DNA of 11,134 nt, from NCBI GenBank assembly GCA_012511485.1, contig JAAZFZ010000258.1, forward strand, positions 1 to 11,134, written 5' to 3'. This document shows positions 6,869 through 11,134 of the stretch, one piece after another. A program made the translations under genes and the position numbers. The DNA comes from Clostridiales bacterium. GTDB lineage: Bacteria; Bacillota; Clostridia; Oscillospirales; Acutalibacteraceae. How positions within the stretch are numbered: position 1 is the stretch's first letter; every line of letters begins with the position of its first letter. The notes below the pieces were generated by a model that was not told where the DNA came from, searched no databases, and was given only the letters and a program-made list of their open reading frames with translations.

Positions 6869-8269
6869 TTATTCTCTGTGCCACTTGACTCCCTGCACAG
6901 TATCTTCAAGGGTTATTCCCATTGATTTGAGTTCATCCCTGATTCTGTCGGCCTCTTTCCAGTTTTTTGCCTTTCTGGCGGCAGTTCTTGCTTCAATCAG
7001 GGCTTCAATTTCGGTATCAAGGCTTTCCTCAGAGCTGCGGTTATACATAATTCCGAGAACATCAGTAAGCTCGTCGAATATCTCTATTGCCTTTTTGCAC
7101 ACGGCTTTTGATGCATTTGCTTCAATTACATTGATATTTATATCTCTCACCAGCTCAAAAATGCTTGCAATGGCATCGGCGGTGTTGAGGTCATCATCCA
7201 TAGCTTCAATGAACTCTCCGATATGGCGAGAAAGCTGTGAAATAATGCTCTCATCCTTCCCGCTGCTATCCAAGGTGGAGTTTTTTAATAAAAAATCAAG
7301 GCTGTTCCGGCAGTTATAAAGCCTTGAAAGGGATGAGATGCACTGCTCAATAATTTCAATGCTGTAATTTATGGGGCTTCGGTACTGAGAAGAAATCATT
7401 AGGAAACGGATTGCCTCATAGCCGTATTTTTCGGCAACATCACGAACCGTGAAAAAATTGCCAAGTGATTTGGACATTTTAACATTATCAACATTAATAT
7501 AGCCGTTATGCATCCAGTAATTTGCAAAGGGTGCGCCATTGCAACATTCGCTTTGCGCTATTTCATTTTCATGATGAGGGAAAATCAAATCCTGCCCACC
7601 ACAATGGATATCTATTGTTTTGCCCAAATAGCGTCGAACCATGGCAGAGCATTCTATGTGCCAACCCGGTCTGCCCTTGCCCCAGGGCGAATCCCAAAAT
7701 GGTTCTCCGGGCTTTACGCTTTTCCAGAGTGCAAAATCCATCGGTTCTCTTTTAATCTCACCGACCATTATACGTGCACCGCTTTCTAAGTCGTCAAGAG
7801 GCTGGTGCGAAAGCTTGCCGTATTCACTGAATTTGCTCGGGCTGAAATAGACATCGCCCTCAACCTCATAGGCGAAACCCTTGTCGATGAGAGTGCTTAC
7901 TATATCAATAATTTCATTAATGTTTTCTGTCGCCTTAGGGTGATGTGTTGCCTCGCGGATATTCATCCCCCGGGCATCCTTCCAGAATTCCTCAATATAC
8001 TTTTCAGATATGTCGGAGTAGCTCACTCCTTCTTCGTTTGCACGTTTTATAATTTTGTCATCTATATCGGTAAAATTCTGAACAAAGCTGACCTTGTAGC
8101 CTCTGTATTCCAAATAGCGGCGCATAACATCAAAAACACAAAGCGGGCGCGCATTGCCTATATGAATATAATTATAGACAGTCGGCCCGCAGGCATACAT
8201 CTTGAGTTCGCCCTCTTTAATTGTTTTGAGTTCTTCCTTCTGCCTTGTTAATGTGTTGTAAATCCTCAT
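6869..8269 (-). CDS. cysS: Cysteinyl-tRNA synthetase
   Basis: A class I aminoacyl-tRNA synthetase that activates cysteine with ATP and charges tRNA-Cys in the cytoplasm. It has 466 residues, the usual length. The HIGH signature appears as HIGN (36-39), as is normal for CysRS, and KMSKS is at 264-268. The zinc ligands that select cysteine are all present: C27 in YACGPTVYN, C207 in GWHIECSAM, and H232 and E236 in FPHHENE. The C-terminal DALR-like helical region follows about residue 300, ending with the usual WHRE-type tail. ATG at 8267-8269 has GGAGG seven bases upstream. It lies 61 bases after cysE with no terminator between, so the two are probably co-transcribed. The cysE-cysS order is common in Firmicutes. 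Confidence 0.98.
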   Translation of the reverse strand: MRIYNTLTRQKEELKTIKEGELKMYACGPTVYNYIHIGNARPLCVFDVMRRYLEYRGYKVSFVQNFTDIDDKIIKRANEEGVSYSDISEKYIEEFWKDARGMNIREATHHPKATENINEIIDIVSTLIDKGFAYEVEGDVYFSPSKFSEYGKLSHQPLDDLESGARIMVGEIKREPMDFALWKSVKPGEPFWDSPWGKGRPGWHIECSAMVRRYLGKTIDIHCGGQDLIFPHHENEIAQSECCNGAPFANYWMHNGYINVDNVKMSKSLGNFFTVRDVAEKYGYEAIRFLMISSQYRSPINYSIEIIEQCISSLSRLYNCRNSLDFLLKNSTLDSSGKDESIISQLSRHIGEFIEAMDDDLNTADAIASIFELVRDININVIEANASKAVCKKAIEIFDELTDVLGIMYNRSSEESLDTEIEALIEARTAARKAKNWKEADRIRDELKSMGITLEDTVQGVKWHRE

Positions 8270-8290
8270 GTATTATCCTCCTGAAATGAC

Positions 8291-8310
8291 AAGCCGGAAA
8301 ACCCGTGCTT
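8291..8310. other. Imperfect hairpin in the cysE-cysS gap
   Basis: AAGCCGG and CCG-T-GCTT form a seven-pair stem with one bulged base around an AAAAC loop. On the coding strand no U-run follows, so it is not a terminator. It lies between the cysE stop and the cysS Shine-Dalgarno and might be an mRNA processing or stability element. This is weak. Confidence 0.25.
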
Positions 8311-8330
8311 TTCTGTCTTGTATCATGCGA

Positions 8331-8972
8331 TTAATTCTCACAAATTTCTATTTTATTGATTTTTTGCTCTATCTCATTGATTTGAACCTGAAGTCTGGCT
8401 ATTTCCTGCGCAACAGGGTCAGGAATATGAACCTGGTCAAGCTCCTCTATTCTTGTTCCGTCAAGCTTGACTACTCTTGCGGGAACGCCTACAGCGGTTG
8501 AGTTGGGAGGAATCTCCTTTAGCACAACTGCACCTGCGGCAACTTTGGTATTGTCGCCTACCTTGACAGGGCCGAGCACCTTTGCCCCCGAGCCAACCAT
8601 GACATTATTCCCCAGAGTCGGGTGACGCTTGCCGGTGTCCTTACCCGTTCCGCCAAGGGTTACGCCCTGATAAAGCGTCACATCTTCACCGATAACAGTC
8701 GTTTCACCGATAACTACGCCTGTACCGTGGTCAATAAAAAACCTTCTGCCTATCTGAGCGCCGGGATGAATCTCAATGCCTGTTTTTTTCACCGCACGCT
8801 GTGAAATAAGGCGAGCCAAAAAGAAAAAACGATGCTTATAGCACCAATGAGCCTTGCGGTGCATTCTAATTGCCCGCAAGCCCGGGTAAAGAAGCAAAAC
8901 TTCAATTGCCGAACGAGCAGCAGGATCTCTGTCTTTAACGCAGGCTATATCTTCTTTTAATCTGCTGAACAT
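8331..8972 (-). CDS. cysE: Serine O-acetyltransferase
   Basis: Transfers an acetyl group from acetyl-CoA to L-serine, giving O-acetylserine, the first committed step of cysteine synthesis. It has 213 residues, the short form typical of Gram-positives, lacking the long N-terminal helical domain of E. coli CysE. An N-terminal helical part (about 1-60) is followed by a left-handed beta-helix of hexapeptide repeats (about 65-170): IEIHPGAQIG, FIDHGTGVVIGE, VTLGGTGKDTGKRHP and GVPARVV. The catalytic His is H82 in IDHGTG. The partner acidic position, Asp143 in E. coli (VDIHP), is E67 here, a substitution normal for this subfamily. Residues about 172-213 form a charged, probably coiled tail that may mediate trimer or partner contacts. 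ATG at 8970-8972 has AGGGGTGA about five bases upstream. The gene follows a leader with a predicted attenuator and precedes cysS by 61 bases. Confidence 0.96.
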   Translation of the reverse strand: MFSRLKEDIACVKDRDPAARSAIEVLLLYPGLRAIRMHRKAHWCYKHRFFFLARLISQRAVKKTGIEIHPGAQIGRRFFIDHGTGVVIGETTVIGEDVTLYQGVTLGGTGKDTGKRHPTLGNNVMVGSGAKVLGPVKVGDNTKVAAGAVVLKEIPPNSTAVGVPARVVKLDGTRIEELDQVHIPDPVAQEIARLQVQINEIEQKINKIEICEN

Positions 8973-8995
8973 AAGGTCACCCCTTATAATGAAGA

Positions 8996-9027
8996 TAAAT
9001 AAAAATCCGCCGCCCAGAAGACGACGG
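8996..9027 (-). terminator. Hairpin plus U-run in the cysE leader: attenuator or pgsA terminator
   Basis: On the minus strand CCGTCGTC (9020-9027) pairs with GGCGGCGG (9007-9014) over eight pairs, two of them G-U, around TTCTG, followed by ATTTTTATTTATC. It has the form of an intrinsic terminator. It lies about 95 bases after the pgsA stop, beyond a candidate promoter, and only about 25 bases before the cysE ATG. It may end the rimO-pgsA transcript, or act as a conditional attenuator on cysE. I find no T-box UGGNACCGCG element, so a classical tRNA-Cys T-box is not supported. Confidence 0.75.
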
Positions 9028-9064
9028 AGACATATAGCTCAGTCTACAAAAGCAGGCTCAGTAT

Positions 9065-9093
9065 ATTGTACTATATTAGTGATTAAAATGCAT
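9065..9093 (-). promoter_or_regulatory. Weak predicted promoter of cysE-cysS
   Basis: TACAAT (9065-9070) in the AT-rich pgsA-cysE gap fits a -10 box. The -35 zone (about 9088-9093, ATGCAT) is poor, as might be expected for an activator-dependent or weak promoter. The predicted start near 9058 would give a leader of about 86 bases carrying the downstream hairpin. A direct repeat ACTGAGC occurs twice at the start of this leader (9056-9062 and 9037-9043). Confidence 0.35.
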
Positions 9094-9097
9094 CACT
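9078..9097. promoter_or_regulatory. Inverted repeat overlapping the cysE -35 region, possible operator
   Basis: AGTGAT (9078-9083) and ATCACT (9092-9097) are perfect inverted arms around an eight-base AT-rich spacer. It overlaps the predicted -35 zone, a natural place for a regulator. On the plus strand it is followed by a T-run, so it also looks like a weak terminator for plus-strand transcripts, but there is no plus-strand gene to end. I cannot match it to a known regulator. Confidence 0.35.
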
Positions 9098-9123
9098 TTT
9101 TTTATTAAAACACCAAAAAAACG

Positions 9124-9699
9124 TTATTTTTGTGAAAAATCAACCAGTTTACTGCTCTGAACAACATAAATTATGCCTGAAATTACTGTCAAAACTGCCG
9201 TTATCCAGAGAAGCAGGTTCGAAACAAAAGGCAGGGTAAAAGTGCCGTCTGCCGGAAAAATATTGAAGCTCTCATGAATCTGGTAAAGAACGAGAATAAC
9301 AATTGTGAAGGTCATCTGACTGACCGTTTTTAGCTTGCCCCACATATTTGCCGGTATTACAATCCCCTGAGCGGAGGCAACAAGGCGGATTGAAGTCACT
9401 GCAAACTCCCTTGTCAAAACAATCATAACAATCCAAATGTTGCAAAGCCCCGTATGCATAAAAGCAAGCAGAGCGGCGGTGGTTAGCATTTTATCCGCAA
9501 CAGGGTCGGCAAGCTTGCCGAAAACCGTTACCTGCAGGTTTTTTCTCGCAAGGCGGCCATCAATGGCATCTGTAACCGAACCGATGCAAAAAATAATTGT
9601 TGCGGCAAGAATATGGTACGGAAAATCCAACAGGAAAACTGCCAGAAATACCGGAGTTATAATCATTCTTAAAATTGTTAATTTATTGGGTGTATTCAT
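9124..9699 (-). CDS. pgsA: CDP-diacylglycerol-glycerol-3-phosphate 3-phosphatidyltransferase
   Basis: Makes phosphatidylglycerophosphate from CDP-diacylglycerol and glycerol-3-phosphate, the committed step of phosphatidylglycerol and cardiolipin synthesis, in the cytoplasmic membrane. It has 191 residues, a typical length. The CDP-alcohol phosphotransferase signature D-x2-DG-x2-AR-x8-G-x3-D-x3-D is complete: D44, D47, G48, A51, R52, G61, D65 and D69, in TDAIDGRLAR and FGKLADPVADK. Hydrophobic segments flank it (about 8-24, 28-43, 71-100, 128-142 and 161-181). NTPNKLTILR at the N terminus is characteristic of PgsA rather than phosphatidylserine synthase or cardiolipin synthase. ATG at 9697-9699 follows GGAGG by five bases, and the rimO stop lies 16 bases upstream, so the pair is probably co-transcribed. 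Confidence 0.95.
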   Translation of the reverse strand: MNTPNKLTILRMIITPVFLAVFLLDFPYHILAATIIFCIGSVTDAIDGRLARKNLQVTVFGKLADPVADKMLTTAALLAFMHTGLCNIWIVMIVLTREFAVTSIRLVASAQGIVIPANMWGKLKTVSQMTFTIVILVLYQIHESFNIFPADGTFTLPFVSNLLLWITAVLTVISGIIYVVQSSKLVDFSQK

Positions 9700-9715
9700 T
9701 TAAACCTCCAATAAT

Positions 9716-11044
9716 CTATTCAATGACCTCGCCCAAAAGGTCATAATCGAGCTGACTGAATATTTTTACATCTACGAAATCGCCTTCATTAAGTTCACGG
9801 CTGCATGTAAATTTCACTAATCCGTCAATTTCTGGTGCATCCATATATGTTCTGCCAACATAGCTATCAGTATAGCCATCATATTCCTCAACAAGCACAC
9901 GGAATGTTTTGCCGATTCTCTCATTATTTTTAACGGATACTATTTCGTACTGATCCTGCATAATGACTTCACTGCGGCGGGTTTTGACACTATCCTCAAT
10001 CTGGTCGGGCATATCGTTGGCGGGAGTGCCCTCCTGCGGTGAAAAAACAAAGCAGCCGAGCCTGTCAAATTCTGTTTTATTTATGAATTCAGCAAGTGTT
10101 TCAAACTCCTCCTCACCTTCGCCGGGGAAGCCGGTTATAAAGGTGGTTCTGATAACAATATCGGGTATTTTTTCTCTCATCTTCTCAATAAGGGTTTTAA
10201 TCTCCTCTGAGGAGCCTCTCCTGTTCATTGCGGTGAGAATTTTGTCGTCAATATGCTGAAGGGGCAGGTCAATATAATGAACTACCTTAGGCTGTGATGA
10301 CATGACCTCAAGGAGCTCATCCGTCACCCTGTCCGGGTAGCAGTAGAGCAAGCGAATCCATTCAATGCCGTCGATTTCACATAATGCATTGAGCAACTCG
10401 GGGAGCTTTAATTCCCCATACAAATCAATGCCGTAGCTTGTAGTATCCTGAGCGATAACGATAAGCTCCTTGACTCCGCTTAAAGCGAGCTGCTGAGCCT
10501 CATCAAGAATATCCTGCATTTCACGGCTCCTGAAATCGCCCCTGATTGAAGGGATTGTGCAGTAAGTGCAGCGATTTGAGCAGCCATCTGCTATTTTAAG
10601 ATACGCCCAGTATTCGGGAGTTGTTAAAACTCTTTTGCCGTTTAGCGGCAGAGAGCAGTTGGGCGGGAAGGATAATAGCTGCTCACCATCAATCACTTTG
10701 CGCACTAAAATGGGAATCTCCGCATTTGTGCCAATACCCAGAATGGCATCAACCTCAGGTATTTCATCGAGAATTTCACTCTGATATCGCTGAGCAAGGC
10801 AGCCTGTAACAATAACCTTTTTGACAATGCCCTCTTTTTTCAGTTCAACAGCACTTAATATATTGTCAATAGCTTCTTTTTTTGCGTCATCAATAAAGCC
10901 GCAGGTGTTGATAATAACTGCATCTGCTCCGTTGAAATAATCTACAATTTCAAAGTTCTCTCTTTCCAGCGCTGCCATCATTATTTCTGCATCAACTTGA
11001 TTTTTCGGGCATCCGAGAGAAATCATGCCAACTCTGTAAGCCAT
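9716..11044 (-). CDS. rimO: Ribosomal protein S12 methylthiotransferase
   Basis: A radical SAM enzyme with two iron-sulphur clusters that adds a methylthio group to the conserved Asp of ribosomal protein S12. It has 442 residues, the usual size. The N-terminal UPF0004 domain holds the first cluster ligands C12 (ISLGCPKN), C48 (INTCGF) and C82 (TGCLAQR). The radical SAM domain has C155-x3-C159-x2-C162 in ADGCSNRCTYCTIP, and the C-terminal TRAM domain runs from about residue 375. SLGCPKNQVDAE separates RimO from the related tRNA enzyme MiaB. The gene ends with TAG (9716-9718) at the expected YDLLGEVIE tail, showing that TAG is a genuine stop in this genome. AGGTGA lies just upstream of ATG 11042-11044. 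It starts 15 bases after a probable recX and is followed by pgsA. Confidence 0.97.
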   Translation of the reverse strand: MAYRVGMISLGCPKNQVDAEIMMAALERENFEIVDYFNGADAVIINTCGFIDDAKKEAIDNILSAVELKKEGIVKKVIVTGCLAQRYQSEILDEIPEVDAILGIGTNAEIPILVRKVIDGEQLLSFPPNCSLPLNGKRVLTTPEYWAYLKIADGCSNRCTYCTIPSIRGDFRSREMQDILDEAQQLALSGVKELIVIAQDTTSYGIDLYGELKLPELLNALCEIDGIEWIRLLYCYPDRVTDELLEVMSSQPKVVHYIDLPLQHIDDKILTAMNRRGSSEEIKTLIEKMREKIPDIVIRTTFITGFPGEGEEEFETLAEFINKTEFDRLGCFVFSPQEGTPANDMPDQIEDSVKTRRSEVIMQDQYEIVSVKNNERIGKTFRVLVEEYDGYTDSYVGRTYMDAPEIDGLVKFTCSRELNEGDFVDVKIFSQLDYDLLGEVIE

Positions 11045-11059
11045 AGTATCACCTGAAAA

Positions 11060-11134
11060 TTAATAATAGTCATGCTTCTCAACATCAAGTTCACGCATAG
11101 CACTGCGGATGTCGGAAAACGCATAGCCTAAACG
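11060..11134 (-). CDS. recX: C-terminal fragment of probable regulatory protein RecX
   Basis: Only the last 24 codons and TAA are in the window; the gene runs off the right edge. The peptide RLGYAFSDIRSAMRELD resembles the final helical repeat of RecX (RRGFSYDDIRxAL-like), which binds RecA filaments and modulates recombination. The position 15 bases before rimO is compatible with the pgsA/recA/recX neighbourhoods seen in Clostridia. The evidence is a short tail plus context, so the name is tentative. Confidence 0.55.
   Translation of the reverse strand, partial: RLGYAFSDIRSAMRELDVEKHDYY

Noticed and set aside
6885..8251. Several long plus-strand open frames opposite cysS.
   Set aside because: They are antisense to a clear housekeeping gene, lack ribosome sites and have no recognisable protein features.
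9098..9120. T-run on the plus strand next to the dyad, resembling a plus-strand terminator.
   Set aside because: No plus-strand gene ends here, and the stem is short and AT-rich.
8973..9123. T-box riboswitch for tRNA-Cys before cysE-cysS.
   Set aside because: The gap is too short and the conserved UGGNACCGCG antiterminator element is missing.

Overview
All genes in this window lie on the minus strand, so transcription runs from high to low coordinates. The base composition is AT-leaning, Shine-Dalgarno sites are strong (GGAGG-type), two genes appear to use TTG starts, and the protein types (a short Gram-positive-style CysE, a RimO/PgsA pair beside a likely RecX, and short A-rich/T-rich promoters) point to a Gram-positive anaerobe of the Clostridia, perhaps the Ruminococcaceae/Oscillospiraceae. 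The genus is not determined from the sequence.

Region 1 (11134 to about 6869) is housekeeping. It holds the last 24 codons of a probable recX, then rimO (ribosomal protein S12 methylthiotransferase) and pgsA (phosphatidylglycerophosphate synthase), closely spaced. A 151-base gap follows with a weak promoter, an inverted repeat and a strong hairpin plus U-run, which looks like an attenuator ahead of cysE. Then come cysE (serine acetyltransferase) and cysS (cysteinyl-tRNA synthetase). The cysE-cysS pairing joins cysteine synthesis to cysteine charging.

Region 2 (about 6838 to 5561) is a monocistronic unit with its own promoter and a textbook terminator. It encodes a secreted protein with a signal peptide, internal beta-strand repeats and a C-terminal beta-sandwich-like region. 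The reading frame is interrupted by TAG at 5675-5677, but the same frame continues for 20 plausible codons to a TAA that sits just before the terminator. This looks like a premature stop or a readthrough site.

Region 3 (5561 to 1, running off the window) is the start of a polysaccharide operon, with a promoter preceded by a 17-bp palindrome. Its genes are a family 2 glycosyltransferase, a family 4 glycosyltransferase, an O-antigen ligase/polymerase-like membrane protein, a nucleotide-sugar epimerase and a second family 4 glycosyltransferase (3' end missing). Junctions are tight (gaps of 5 to 13 bases and one 14-base overlap), so translation is probably coupled. The epimerase carries Asn where the catalytic Tyr of the YxxxK motif should be.

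I see no mobile element, CRISPR array, RNA gene or clearly new multi-gene system. The observations most worth checking are the in-frame TAG of the secreted protein, the Tyr-to-Asn change in the epimerase and the cysE leader.
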